Shown: piece after piece, positions 54,942 to 63,421 of the stretch
Layout: the number at the start of each line of letters is the position of its first letter
Position numbering within the stretch: position 1 is the first letter of the stretch
Assembly: GCF_014642405.1 (NCBI RefSeq)
Contig: NZ_BMIN01000002.1
Span: forward strand, 310,001-374,000
From: Pontibacillus salipaludis
GTDB lineage: Bacteria > Bacillota > Bacilli > Bacillales > BH030062
Direction: 5' to 3'
DNA: 64,000 nt
The notes under the pieces: generated by a model
Told to the model about the DNA's origin: nothing
What the model saw: the letters and a program-made list of their open reading frames with translations, nothing else
Databases searched by the model: none
Made by a program: the position numbers and the translations under genes

Positions 54942-55622
54942 TTACGTTAGTTGACGAGAGCGCCATTTACGGGATTGTTGGATGAAATGACCGATCTTTT
55001 CTAAGATAGGTTCAATGGAATTCTCATCATTTACAACGTCATAATCAGCAATATTGAGACGTAGTACAGGGCATGCATTGAAGTTATCGATCCAGTTCTC
55101 ATAACGGCCGAACATTTCTTCCCAGTATTCCACAGGAGTTTGCTGCTCCATAGGACGTCCGCGTTCTTTGATACGGCCTACTACATCATCAAATGAACCT
55201 TCTAGGTATATGAGAAGGTCCGGATGTGGGAAGTAAGGTGTCATGACCATAGCATCAAACAAGTTTGTATACGTGTTATAGTCTACTTCATTCATTGTAC
55301 CTTTTTCATAGTGCATTTTAGCGAATATGCCCGTATCTTCATAAATTGAACGGTCTTGTATGAAGCCACCGCCATATTCGAAAATTTTCTTTTGTTCTTT
55401 AAATCGTTCAGCTAAGAAATATATTTGTAGATGAAAGCTCCAACGTTCAAAGTCATTATAAAACTTATCCAAATATGGATTAGTGTCTACCTTCTCAAAT
55501 GACGTTCGAAAATTTAAGGCACTGGCTAGAGCGTTTGTCATCGTGGACTTTCCAACGCCGACTGTGCCCGCAATTGTAATGACGGCGTCATGTGGAATGC
55601 CATATTGGTTGCGTGCATTCAT
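54942..55622 (-). CDS. dck: Deoxyadenosine/deoxycytidine kinase
   Basis: The 226-residue dNK-family kinase has P-loop GTVGVGKSTMTNALA, a DRS motif (QDRSIYED) and lid IKERGRPMEQ. It phosphorylates dAdo and dCyd in salvage. Its start overlaps the dgk stop by one base (TAATG). It follows the B. subtilis dgk-dck order, opposite to serS. Confidence 0.93.
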   Translation of the reverse strand: MNARNQYGIPHDAVITIAGTVGVGKSTMTNALASALNFRTSFEKVDTNPYLDKFYNDFERWSFHLQIYFLAERFKEQKKIFEYGGGFIQDRSIYEDTGIFAKMHYEKGTMNEVDYNTYTNLFDAMVMTPYFPHPDLLIYLEGSFDDVVGRIKERGRPMEQQTPVEYWEEMFGRYENWIDNFNACPVLRLNIADYDVVNDENSIEPILEKIGHFIQQSRKWRSRQLT

Positions 55623-56260
55623 TATATAACTTCCCCTTTTTTAAAGTGATTCTCTATTGTTTGAATCATATAATCTAAATCATCCTGGTGCTTAACAAAA
55701 TCGAGATTATCTCCGTTGAAGCGGATCACTGGTATATCTGGGTGCTCACGTTCGAATTTCTCCATAAATAAATCATAATCTCGGAGTAACTGTTCTAAAT
55801 AACTCGCTTGAATATTTTGCTCCACCTCACGCCCGCGCATTCTAATACGTTCTAGTAGCTTATCAAGGCTAGCGTGTAAATAAATGATCATATTTGGGCG
55901 AGGCATATCCTTAGTAAGAATATCGTATATTTGAACATATTTATTGTATTGTTCTTCTTTTAATGTTCTTTCTGCAAAGATTAAGTTCTTAGAAATGTGA
56001 TAATCAGAAATAACAGGTTTGTTCTGATTCAAATAGTACGTTTCAATATCTTCTAGTTGTTTAAATCGATTGCACAGGAAGAACATTTCTGTTTGAAAAC
56101 TCCACTCTTCAATGTTGTCGTAGAATTTACCTAAGAATGGATTCTCTTCTACGATTTCTTTCAATAGTGTATATTCAAATTGGGAAGCCAATTTTTGAGC
56201 TAATGATGTTTTACCTACCCCAATTGGTCCTTCTACTGCAATAAAGGGAGTATTCCCCAT
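55622..56260 (-). CDS. dgk: Deoxyguanosine kinase
   Basis: The 212-residue dNK-family kinase has P-loop GPIGVGKTSLAQKLA and a lid with RMRGREVEQ. It phosphorylates dGuo for DNA precursor salvage. GGAGGAGGAG precedes the ATG. The dgk/dck assignment rests on order and family motifs. Confidence 0.92.
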   Translation of the reverse strand: MGNTPFIAVEGPIGVGKTSLAQKLASQFEYTLLKEIVEENPFLGKFYDNIEEWSFQTEMFFLCNRFKQLEDIETYYLNQNKPVISDYHISKNLIFAERTLKEEQYNKYVQIYDILTKDMPRPNMIIYLHASLDKLLERIRMRGREVEQNIQASYLEQLLRDYDLFMEKFEREHPDIPVIRFNGDNLDFVKHQDDLDYMIQTIENHFKKGEVI

Positions 56261-56471
56261 CTCTCCTCCTCCTTCGCCAACAGTATTACTCTATACGTTC
56301 AGACAGACAAACTACATTTTATCATAATCACCCGGCGTAAGTAACGGTCATAACCTCTAAAATTCATTCCATATGTAGGTTGCACGATTTCCTTGTATAC
56401 CATGTATTGAGCTAAGAACTGAAACTTTTCAAAACCATAACTTTTCTATATAATAGATTGTATATTCATAT

Positions 56472-56544
56472 GGCTCCGTAGCTCAGGGGATAGAGCATAG
56501 GTTTCCTAAACCTTGTGTCGCAGGTTCGAATCCTGCCGGGGTCA
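56472..56544 (+). tRNA. tRNA-Arg (CCT)
   Basis: A 73-nt cloverleaf with acceptor GGCTCCG/CGGGGTC (two G-U pairs), anticodon loop TTCCTAA, discriminator A. CCA is not encoded. The base of the anticodon stem has a T-T mismatch (27-43). TTTTCA, 17 bases, TATAAT (56426-56454) is a plausible promoter. Confidence 0.94.
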
Positions 56545-56553
56545 TCTTATAAG

Positions 56554-56584
56554 AAAAAGCTGTCCAATTTGGACAGCTTTTTCT
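56554..56584 (+). terminator. tRNA-Arg terminator
   Basis: AAAAAGCTGTCC and complement around AATTT, then CTT. Confidence 0.9.
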
Positions 56585-56684
56585 TTATATTCCCTATTTT
56601 AGGATAGTGTTCCTAGTTTAACTTCTACTTTGAAAAGGAATCCAACCCACATGACTACTTTTACCGCATGGGGAGGCAATTAGA

Positions 56685-57197
56685 ATGTTTGGGTTGTACG
56701 ATATTTTGTATCTTATGGTTTCGATATTTATTATACTCCCCATTGTGTCTATGATCCACGAGATTGGACACTTATTCTTTGCGGTGCTTTTTAAAGCGAG
56801 AAATCAAACGTTAGATATTGGTTGCGGTAAACCCATACTGCAAATTGGAAGACTGTGCTTTCGAAAGTATTACTTCTTTTATAGCTGGTGTCAGTTTGAA
56901 CGCCTTGAAAAGAACTCGCGTATCCATTATATCCTCGTATACGCTGGCCCCATGATTTTTAACATAATGGCAGCCATAGGAGTTAATGCACTCATTTATT
57001 ATGATCTTATTGAAGGACAGAAGTTCTGGAACCTTTTTGTGTATTATTCCATTTATTTTGTTATGTTTGATGCGATCCCTATGCGTTACCCGGATGGACA
57101 ACCAAGCAATGGATTAGTTGTATTTGAGATGTTGAAAGATGGAAAAAGGGCCACCTTCCAGAAGGAGCAGTGGGCAGAAGAGGATGTAAACTGTTAA
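56685..57197 (+). CDS. M50-like membrane zinc peptidase
   Basis: The 170-residue membrane protein has about four hydrophobic segments. HEIGH (H25, E26, H29) lies in the first and fits the HExxH site of M50 site-2 proteases. YPDGQPSNG (D137) resembles the third metal ligand motif. It is much shorter than classical site-2 proteases and lacks a PDZ domain. Target unknown. GGGAGG precedes the ATG. It ends with no gap against the next gene. Confidence 0.7.
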   Translation: MFGLYDILYLMVSIFIILPIVSMIHEIGHLFFAVLFKARNQTLDIGCGKPILQIGRLCFRKYYFFYSWCQFERLEKNSRIHYILVYAGPMIFNIMAAIGVNALIYYDLIEGQKFWNLFVYYSIYFVMFDAIPMRYPDGQPSNGLVVFEMLKDGKRATFQKEQWAEEDVNC

Positions 57198-57797
57198 CTA
57201 TTCTTCTGGTTCAATAAAGACTGTTTTCATAGGTACATCTGCCGCTTCTAAGTACGCGTATATCTTGTTTCTATAATCGAAGAAATCTCTATCATTTTGC
57301 ACGGTAAAATGAGAACCATCTTTTCCGATAAACTCATGTTCTTTCAATGTGATTGTATTGTTCTCGCGGGTGGTGACCTTAATCACTTCTTTCATATCTG
57401 ACCATTCCATATCGGTCCGTTCTAACGTGAATGCTTCATTAAAGTGTAGACCTTTAGGGTCAAAATAGAAGTAACTATTTATTCCTAGTATGCAAGTAAG
57501 TATAACGGCAGGGAGCCCTAAGAAAAACATCCATGGCCTATGCTTTAAATTCTTGTGTTCTCTTCTTGAGTTGTATAGTAAATCTAGAAGGAGCGTCCCG
57601 GCCATTAACATAGAACCTGCAAAGAATAATACATAAGCAGATAGCAATGGTTGGAAGTAGATATGATCTCTAGAAAAGAAAAAAATATCTTGGAAGAAGA
57701 TTACCAAAAAAAGCGGGAAGAAAAAGCTCCCAATAATAAATATAACAATCATACCAACCTTAATGGGCTTTGTATCTTGCCCGATCATAGCCTTCAA
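57198..57797 (-). CDS. Membrane protein of unknown function
   Basis: The 199-residue protein has three hydrophobic segments (about 15-37, 50-70, 90-112) and a C-terminal soluble domain of about 85 residues with a beta-rich, PH-like look (ITLKEHEFIGKDGSHF). I do not recognise its family. The start is TTG at 57797 after GGGGGAG; the ATG three codons on is also possible. Its stop touches the stop of the M50-like gene. Confidence 0.65.
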   Translation of the reverse strand: MKAMIGQDTKPIKVGMIVIFIIGSFFFPLFLVIFFQDIFFFSRDHIYFQPLLSAYVLFFAGSMLMAGTLLLDLLYNSRREHKNLKHRPWMFFLGLPAVILTCILGINSYFYFDPKGLHFNEAFTLERTDMEWSDMKEVIKVTTRENNTITLKEHEFIGKDGSHFTVQNDRDFFDYRNKIYAYLEAADVPMKTVFIEPEE

Positions 57798-57874
57798 TTA
57801 AACTCCCCCTCTTGCATTCTCTCTCTTATATGTACAGCTATCTAACATAGAAAATTTTAACATATTTCTCTTGG

Positions 57875-57893
57875 TGCTTAAAAATTTTAAGCA
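57875..57893. promoter_or_regulatory. Palindrome upstream of the Tat cassette
   Basis: TGCTTAAAA-A-TTTTAAGCA has perfect 9-base arms and lies 77 bases before the Tat-signal gene. It could be an operator or an intrinsic hairpin (T-rich sequence follows). Confidence 0.4.
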
Positions 57894-57969
57894 TCTTTTT
57901 TATGTTGGAAAGTATAACCGTTTTTTCTAGAGGAATACTAGAGACAAAATATGTAAGGGAGGCCTACAC

Positions 57970-58716
57970 ATGAGCGAGCAAGAGAAGTATAGTCGCCGGG
58001 ACTTTTTAAAGAAAAGTGGTTATGCAGCAGGTGGTGTAGTCGGTGGAGGGTTAATTGCTAGTTTAATTACAATGCAAGTTATGGAAGATGATCCGAAAAC
58101 TAAAAATCAATCAAATGGTGGAAGTGAAGATCAATTTAATGATGCCTTTATGTTCTTCACAAATCGTGATGACTTTCGAGTGCTAGCTTCTAGCTGCGAG
58201 AGAGTTTTCCCTGAGGATGAGAATGGTCCAGGAGCTATTAAGCTAGGCGTTCCATTCTTTATTGATCATCAACTCGCAGGTCCATGGGGCAATAACACAA
58301 AAGAATATATGCAGGGGCCTTTCTATAAAGGTGAACCTACTCAAGGATATCAGTCTCGTATGAATCGTGGAGAAATCTTCCGTATGGGTATTAAGAAGTT
58401 AAAAGAAAAGAGTCAATCTGATTATCAGAAGAGTTTTCAAGAGTTGAGTGCGGAAGAACAAGATAAGATTTTAACAGCTTTTGAAAATGATGAGGTGAAG
58501 ATGACGGGAACAACTTCTGCTGAGTTTTTTGAACTTATGAGAGCTGCAACAATTGAAGGAGTTTACGCAGATCCAATGTACAGTGGTAATCGCAATATGG
58601 AAGGTTGGAAGATGAAACAGTTCCCAGGTGCCCAAATGTCTTATATCGGTAAAATTGAGAGCGATAAATTCGTAGATATAGAGCCGCAAAGTTTGCATTC
58701 TATGTTGAATAAATAG
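57970..58716 (+). CDS. Gluconate-2-dehydrogenase subunit 3-like protein, Tat-exported
   Basis: The 248-residue protein starts with a twin-arginine signal, SRRDFLKKS (R9-R10), and a hydrophobic stretch to about 34. The rest matches the gluconate 2-dehydrogenase subunit 3 family, the small partner of secreted GMC dehydrogenases. The large partner has no signal, so it is probably carried out folded with this subunit. GGGAGG upstream. It is first in the cassette, 15 bases before the GMC gene. Confidence 0.88.
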   Translation: MSEQEKYSRRDFLKKSGYAAGGVVGGGLIASLITMQVMEDDPKTKNQSNGGSEDQFNDAFMFFTNRDDFRVLASSCERVFPEDENGPGAIKLGVPFFIDHQLAGPWGNNTKEYMQGPFYKGEPTQGYQSRMNRGEIFRMGIKKLKEKSQSDYQKSFQELSAEEQDKILTAFENDEVKMTGTTSAEFFELMRAATIEGVYADPMYSGNRNMEGWKMKQFPGAQMSYIGKIESDKFVDIEPQSLHSMLNK

Positions 58717-58731
58717 AAAGGCGGAGATCAT

Positions 58732-60444
58732 ATGGCAAAGACGTTGCCAAAAGTGGATGTAGTGACAGTAGGAGTAGGTTGGACAGGTGGTATTTTAGCA
58801 GCTGAGCTAGCTAAAGATGGTATGAAAGTAGTGGGGCTTGAACGAGGGAAAGAACGGTCAACAGAGGATTATTTGCATGGACACGATGAGTTACGTTATG
58901 CCCTCCGATATGAATTGATGCAAGATACTTCAAAAGAAACCATTACGTTTCGAAATAATCGTAAACAACGTGCTCTACCTATGCGTCAATTAGGTTCGTT
59001 TCTGTTGGGAGAAAACCTTGGTGGAGCGGGTGTACATTGGAATGGACAAACGTACCGCTTCTTCCCATATGATTTCGAAATTAAATCAATGACAGAGAAA
59101 AAGTATGGAAAAGGTAAAATTAAAGATGGCTACTTTGTACAGGACTGGGGCATTACATACGACGAGTTAGAGCCCTACTATGATCAATTTGAGAAAGCCT
59201 GTGGTATATCAGGTGAAGAGAATCCTATGGCAGGTAAACGGAGTAACCCTTATCCAACACCACCAATGAAAAGTACCCGTTCACTTGATAAGTTTTCAGA
59301 AGCTACAAAGGAATTAGGGTACAAGCCTTATAGAATTCCTTCAGCTAACCTTTCTGAACCATATAAAAATCAGTATGGTATGCAGATTAATGCATGTCAG
59401 TATTGTGCATTCTGTGAGCGTTTCGGGTGTGAATATGGAGCAAAATCGGATCCTGTAATTTCGGTTATTCCAGCTGCAAAGGAATCTGGAAACTATGAAA
59501 TCCGTTACCATTCCAACGTAACTGAGGTTATTTATGATGGAAGTAAGGTTACGGGTGTAAAGTATGTAGACGTTCAAAGTGGCGAGGAATTCATCCAACC
59601 TGCTGAAGTCGTTGCACTCACGTCTTACGTTATGAATAATGTGAAATTCTTATTGATGTCTGATATAGGTCAAAAATATGATCCTAAAACAGGCCAAGGC
59701 GTTGTGGGGCGTAGTTATTGCTATCAAATCCTTCCTGGAGCTACTGGTTTTTATGAAGAAGAGCAATTTAATACCTTTATGGGAGCCGGTGCACTTGGTA
59801 CTTCTATCAATGATTTTTATGGTGATAACTTTGACCATTCTGATCTGGATTTCATTCATGGAGGCGTTATTTCTATTACTCAAACGGGGAAACGTCCTAT
59901 TGCCAACAACCCAACTCCTCCGGACACTCCAAGGTGGGGGAAAGAGTTTAAAAGCAACTCAATTAAGTATTATACCCGTACATTAACGATCGGGTCACAA
60001 GGTGCATCTCTACCTTATAAAGAGAACTTCTTAGATCTTGATCCGACCTACAAAGATGCATATGGACTTCCGTTGTTGCGCATGACCTATAACTTTACAG
60101 ATCAGGATAAGAAGCTTCAAAAGTATATTACTAAAAAAACAGCAGAAATCTCAGAGAAAATGGGGGCTTCTAAAACAGTTCCAAACCCTGAATTAACAGA
60201 TTACAGTATTGTACCTTACCAAACGACACATAATACAGGTGGAGCCATTATGGGGGCTGATCCAAATAGCTCTGTTGTAAATAGCTACTTACAGCATTGG
60301 AATGCTGAGAACTTATTTGTAGTAGGAGCTTCAGCCTTTGCTCATAATGGTGGTGTGAACCCGACGGATACAGTAGGCGCACTTGCTTATCGTGCTGCTG
60401 AAGGTATTAAAAAATATCGTAAAAATGGTGGTTCTCTCGTTTAA
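58732..60444 (+). CDS. GMC-family flavin dehydrogenase with Cys cluster
   Basis: The 570-residue FAD protein has dinucleotide motif GVGWTGG (14-20), GENLGGAGVHWNG (93-105) and C-terminal GGVNPTDTVGALAYRAAEGI. The family oxidises sugars or sugar acids and passes electrons to the respiratory chain. Residues C222, C225, C228 and C233 (CxxCxxCxxxxC) are unusual for a plain GMC oxidase. In bacterial FAD-glucose dehydrogenases a Cys cluster in this region holds a 3Fe-4S centre, so an Fe-S cluster is predicted. Substrate is unknown; no cytochrome subunit is nearby. Confidence 0.88.
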   Translation: MAKTLPKVDVVTVGVGWTGGILAAELAKDGMKVVGLERGKERSTEDYLHGHDELRYALRYELMQDTSKETITFRNNRKQRALPMRQLGSFLLGENLGGAGVHWNGQTYRFFPYDFEIKSMTEKKYGKGKIKDGYFVQDWGITYDELEPYYDQFEKACGISGEENPMAGKRSNPYPTPPMKSTRSLDKFSEATKELGYKPYRIPSANLSEPYKNQYGMQINACQYCAFCERFGCEYGAKSDPVISVIPAAKESGNYEIRYHSNVTEVIYDGSKVTGVKYVDVQSGEEFIQPAEVVALTSYVMNNVKFLLMSDIGQKYDPKTGQGVVGRSYCYQILPGATGFYEEEQFNTFMGAGALGTSINDFYGDNFDHSDLDFIHGGVISITQTGKRPIANNPTPPDTPRWGKEFKSNSIKYYTRTLTIGSQGASLPYKENFLDLDPTYKDAYGLPLLRMTYNFTDQDKKLQKYITKKTAEISEKMGASKTVPNPELTDYSIVPYQTTHNTGGAIMGADPNSSVVNSYLQHWNAENLFVVGASAFAHNGGVNPTDTVGALAYRAAEGIKKYRKNGGSLV

Positions 60445-60470
60445 TTTTTAAACAGAAGGAGTGAAGCCTT

Positions 60471-60662
60471 ATGCTTCCTCAAATCGGAATCCCGGGTTTA
60501 GTGCTAATTTTGATTCTATCTCTCATCTTATTTGGGCCAAAGAAGCTACCAGAGATTGGTGCAGCCTTTGGGAAAACCTTAGCTGAATTCAAGCAATCTA
60601 CAAGGGAATTATTAGATGATGAAGAAGAGCCTAAAGCACTGAAGGAACCTAAAAAAGAATAG
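60471..60662 (+). CDS. tatA: Twin-arginine translocase subunit TatA
   Basis: The 63-residue protein has an N-terminal helix, the hinge [15 protein letters not shown] and an amphipathic helix with acidic tail, as in TatA/TatE. TatA oligomers form the pore for folded Tat substrates. It lies directly after a Tat substrate pair, so it probably serves that cassette. No tatC is in the window. Confidence 0.93.
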   Translation: MLPQIGIPGLVLILILSLILFGPKKLPEIGAAFGKTLAEFKQSTRELLDDEEEPKALKEPKKE

Positions 60663-60663
60663 T

Positions 60664-60699
60664 AAAAAGCCAAGTACTTTTTTTGTACTTGGCTTTTTT
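60664..60699 (+). terminator. tatA terminator
   Basis: AAAAAGCCAAGTAC and complement around a T-loop. Confidence 0.9.
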
Positions 60700-60700
60700 G

Positions 60701-60818
60701 TGTCTAGCTCCGGCTTCTAGCCCCTAGCGAGATAAGTCATCTTTTCTCCAAAGGCTAACCGCCTTTTCCGAAAAGCTGTCTTATCCGTACGGGGCTGGTC
60801 AGTCGCCTGCGCTTTTCT
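60701..60818. repeat. Structured repeat, tandem copy A
   Basis: Starts TGTCTAGCTCCGG and ends GCCTGCGCTTTTCT. Nested complementarity: AGCCCC/GGGGCT, GATAAG/CTTATC, CTTTTC/GAAAAG, AAAGGC/GCCTTT. Similar units are dispersed in many Bacillaceae genomes (from memory). Confidence 0.75.
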
Positions 60819-60820
60819 GG

Positions 60821-61001
60821 TGTCTAGCTCCGGGGGCTAGGGGCTAGCGAGATAAGTAAACTACCTGCAGTGGCTAATCGCCACTTCCGGCAGCTTGCTT
60901 ATCCGGCCCCAAAGGATGTGGGGTCGCTCGACGTTGCCACAGGACGTGGCGATTTTAGTCGAGCTTCCGATTTACCCTGGGCACCCCGCCTGTGCTTTTC
61001 T
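60821..61001. repeat. Structured repeat, tandem copy B with inserted hairpin module
   Basis: Shares the ends of copy A. Its inner stems AGTGGC/GCCACT and CTGC/GCAG replace those of copy A, with pairing kept. An extra 63-base block (60905-60967) matches 12297-12359 in reverse at 56 of 63 positions. Its right edge touches the queF stop codon. Confidence 0.75.
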
Positions 61002-61497
61002 ATCTATTATCAATCGTCTCCGGATACATATCATGGTTCATCAGGCGGTGTTCGGCCATTTTTTCGTACTTGGTGTTTGGTTTTCCGTAGTTGCAGTATG
61101 GGTCGATGGATATGCCGCCTCTTGGGGTGAATTTGCCCCATACTTCGATGTAACGGGGGTCCATGAGGTTGATTAGGTCGTTCATGATAATGTTCATGCT
61201 GTCTTCATGGAAGTCTCCGTGGTTACGGAAGCTGAAAAGGTATAGTTTTAAGGATTTACTTTCTACCATCTTTTCACCTGGAATGTAGCTTATATAGATT
61301 GTTGCAAAGTCAGGTTGGCCTGTTTTAGGGCATAGTGTTGTAAATTCAGGGCAATTAAATTTGACGAAATAATCGCGCTGGGGATGTTTGTTATCAAATG
61401 ATTCTAATACTTCAGGGTCGTAGTCAAAAGAGTAACTGGTTCCTTGGTTGCCAAGTAACGTAACTCCTTCTAATTCTTCATCTTTTCTTCCTGCCAT
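61000..61497 (-). CDS. queF: NADPH-dependent 7-cyano-7-deazaguanine reductase QueF
   Basis: The 165-residue T-fold enzyme reduces preQ0 to preQ1 in queuosine synthesis. [10 protein letters not shown] holds the nucleophile C56 and D63; [21 protein letters not shown] binds NADPH. I use the ATG at 61497; the frame continues nine codons upstream without support. It stands alone behind a preQ1 riboswitch. Its stop abuts repeat copy B, so no terminator of its own is seen. Confidence 0.96.
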   Translation of the reverse strand: MAGRKDEELEGVTLLGNQGTSYSFDYDPEVLESFDNKHPQRDYFVKFNCPEFTTLCPKTGQPDFATIYISYIPGEKMVESKSLKLYLFSFRNHGDFHEDSMNIIMNDLINLMDPRYIEVWGKFTPRGGISIDPYCNYGKPNTKYEKMAEHRLMNHDMYPETIDNR

Positions 61498-61522
61498 AGT
61501 AGTCACCACTTTCTCAAAGAAC

Positions 61523-61563
61523 AAAAAAAGAGGATGACTTCTTTAATAGAAGACCCACCTCTT
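61523..61563 (-). terminator. Attenuator terminator of queF
   Basis: AAGAGG...CTTCT and AGAAG...CCTCTT form a stem, with a run of seven T on the minus strand. It lies between the preQ1 aptamer and queF and should respond to it. Confidence 0.85.
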
Positions 61564-61565
61564 GT

Positions 61566-61602
61566 CCTTTAGTTTTTTATAGAGGGTTTAGCTAGAACCT
61601 CT
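61566..61602 (-). promoter_or_regulatory. preQ1-I riboswitch
   Basis: On the minus strand AGAGGTTCTAGC, then ACCCTCT, an A-rich tail and ACTAAAGGA match the preQ1-I H-type pseudoknot almost base for base. PreQ1 binding should stop queF expression. Confidence 0.93.
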
Positions 61603-61747
61603 CCCTATACGGAATGTCCTATACTGTTCATACCAAGTATATAAGCGGCAGATACTGGTGTCAACGAACCGTAAAACCTACCCAAACGTTTTGAACTCTA
61701 GATTCCGAGGTAAATTTGTTGAGAACACTCATTTAAGGAGGATTCTC

Positions 61748-63196
61748 ATGCAAACCCATAAATTATACATTAACGGCGAATATGTTGAGTCTACAGGTAG
61801 TGAGTATATTGATATCATAAACCCCTCAACGGAAGAAGTCATTTCAAGAACCCCTAAAGGAACAGAAGAGGATGTAAATAAAGCTGTTGAAGCAGCATTT
61901 AATGCCCAGAAGGAGTGGGAGCTAACTCCAGCTATTAAGCGTGGCGAAGCGGTACGTGAGATGGGTGATAAAATTGCTGAAAAACGCGATACATTTATTC
62001 AACTATTGCAAGAAGAGCAAGGAAAAGCCTATGAACTAGCAAGTGGAGAAGTAGATCTTGCGATAGACTACTTCCGTTACATGTCCGAATGGGCACGTAG
62101 AATTGAAGGTGAGATTGTACCAAGCGACCGTCCTAATGAAAACATTATGGTCTATAAGAAACCTATCGGTGTTGTTGCAGGTATCGTCCCTTGGAACTTC
62201 CCAATATTTATTTTAGCTCGAAAAGTCGCAACTTCTCTTGTAACAGGTTGTTCTATTGTATTAAAACCAAGTCAACAAACACCAAATACAGCAGCAGAAT
62301 TTACAAAGATTATTGATGGAATGGATCTGCCGAAAGGAATATATAACTATATTACCGGTACTGGTGGAACATTAGGTAATGCAATGGCTACTCATGAAAA
62401 GGTTCATATGATTTCTATGACTGGTAGTGTTGGAGCAGGTACGAAGGTAATGGAAGCTGCTGCACAGAACATCACTAAAGTAAATCTTGAATTAGGCGGT
62501 AAAGCACCTGCCATTGTAACAGCTAACGCTGATCTGGATGTTGCGGTTAAGAGCGTTACTCAATCTCGTTTAATTAACAACGGGCAGGCTTGTACAAATG
62601 CTGAGAGAGTATATGTACATGAGAGCATTGCAGAAGAATTTATAAATCGTCTTCAAAAATCTTTTGAAGATAAAAAGGTAGGGAACCCACTTCAGGATAA
62701 AAATGCTGATGTAGGTCCATTAATTAGTGAAGACCGTATACAAGAAGTTGAAAAGATGGTGGAGAGTGCTGTAAATGAAGGTGCACGTATTGTTACAGGC
62801 GGAAAACGTGGAGATCAGGAATCAGGGTTCTTCTATGAACCAACTATTTTAGCTGATGTCACACATGATATGACTGTTATACAAGAAGAGATCTTTGGTC
62901 CTGTTATTCCAGTTTCAACTTTCTCTACAATAGATGAAGCTATCGAAAAAGGGAATGATACGGATTATGGCCTTTCTTCTTCTGTTTATACAGAAGATCT
63001 AAGTGAAGCGATGCGTATTGTAAATGAACTTAAGTTTGGTGAAACGTATGTAAACCGTGAGAATATGGAAGCCGTTCAAGGCTACCACCAAGGGCTTCGT
63101 AAATCCGGTATAGGTGGTGCAGATGGTAAGCACGGTTTAGAAGACTTCCTTGTTACTCAGGTTGTTTATATGGATTATAACTCCAAGAAAAAATAA
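61748..63196 (+). CDS. aldA: AldA-like aldehyde dehydrogenase
   Basis: The 482-residue NAD-dependent enzyme has VPWNFP with N150, KPS with K173, general base E248 in LELGGKAP and nucleophile C282 in NNGQACTNAERVYV. By eye it is very like E. coli AldA (lactaldehyde/glycolaldehyde dehydrogenase), including WARR-EGEI-SDRP-ENI and the ending GIGGADGKHGL. The substrate is inferred. The ATG at 61748 follows TAAGGAGG; the frame extends upstream to 61658 without support. Confidence 0.9.
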   Translation: MQTHKLYINGEYVESTGSEYIDIINPSTEEVISRTPKGTEEDVNKAVEAAFNAQKEWELTPAIKRGEAVREMGDKIAEKRDTFIQLLQEEQGKAYELASGEVDLAIDYFRYMSEWARRIEGEIVPSDRPNENIMVYKKPIGVVAGIVPWNFPIFILARKVATSLVTGCSIVLKPSQQTPNTAAEFTKIIDGMDLPKGIYNYITGTGGTLGNAMATHEKVHMISMTGSVGAGTKVMEAAAQNITKVNLELGGKAPAIVTANADLDVAVKSVTQSRLINNGQACTNAERVYVHESIAEEFINRLQKSFEDKKVGNPLQDKNADVGPLISEDRIQEVEKMVESAVNEGARIVTGGKRGDQESGFFYEPTILADVTHDMTVIQEEIFGPVIPVSTFSTIDEAIEKGNDTDYGLSSSVYTEDLSEAMRIVNELKFGETYVNRENMEAVQGYHQGLRKSGIGGADGKHGLEDFLVTQVVYMDYNSKKK

Positions 63197-63212
63197 AAAA
63201 ATTGTCATGTTA

Positions 63213-63246
63213 AAAGTCCTGTGAGGTGCTCCTTACAGGACTTTTT
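63213..63246 (+). terminator. aldA terminator
   Basis: AAAGTCCTGT and ACAGGACTTT around GAGGTGCTCCTT, then T's. Confidence 0.88.
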
Positions 63247-63386
63247 TTCTGATTGAATTAGGTAATTCCAATTATTGTGAGGGTTATGGCTTTAAATTTA
63301 CAATTGAATCACATACAATAGAATTAATTAACGGAATTTTTAAATAGTTTAAGTTTAAAGCGATGCTTTCTTTTTTTAATGAGATC

Positions 63387-63400
63387 TGTAATCGTTTACA
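63387..63400 (+). promoter_or_regulatory. CcpA (cre) site upstream of acsA
   Basis: TGTAATCGTTTACA fits the cre consensus TGWNANCGNTNWCA at every fixed position. It lies 21 bases before the acsA ATG, so CcpA would repress when sugar is plentiful. Confidence 0.8.
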
Positions 63401-63421
63401 AAATGGAGACGAGGTGATTGG

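Noticed and set aside
60701-61001. Tandem repeats considered as a CRISPR array
   Set aside because: Only two long, diverged units with internal stems, no unique spacers and no cas genes.
60870-61176. Overlapping plus-strand frames over repeat copy B and the queF end
   Set aside because: They depend on the repeat and the antisense of queF; no start signal.
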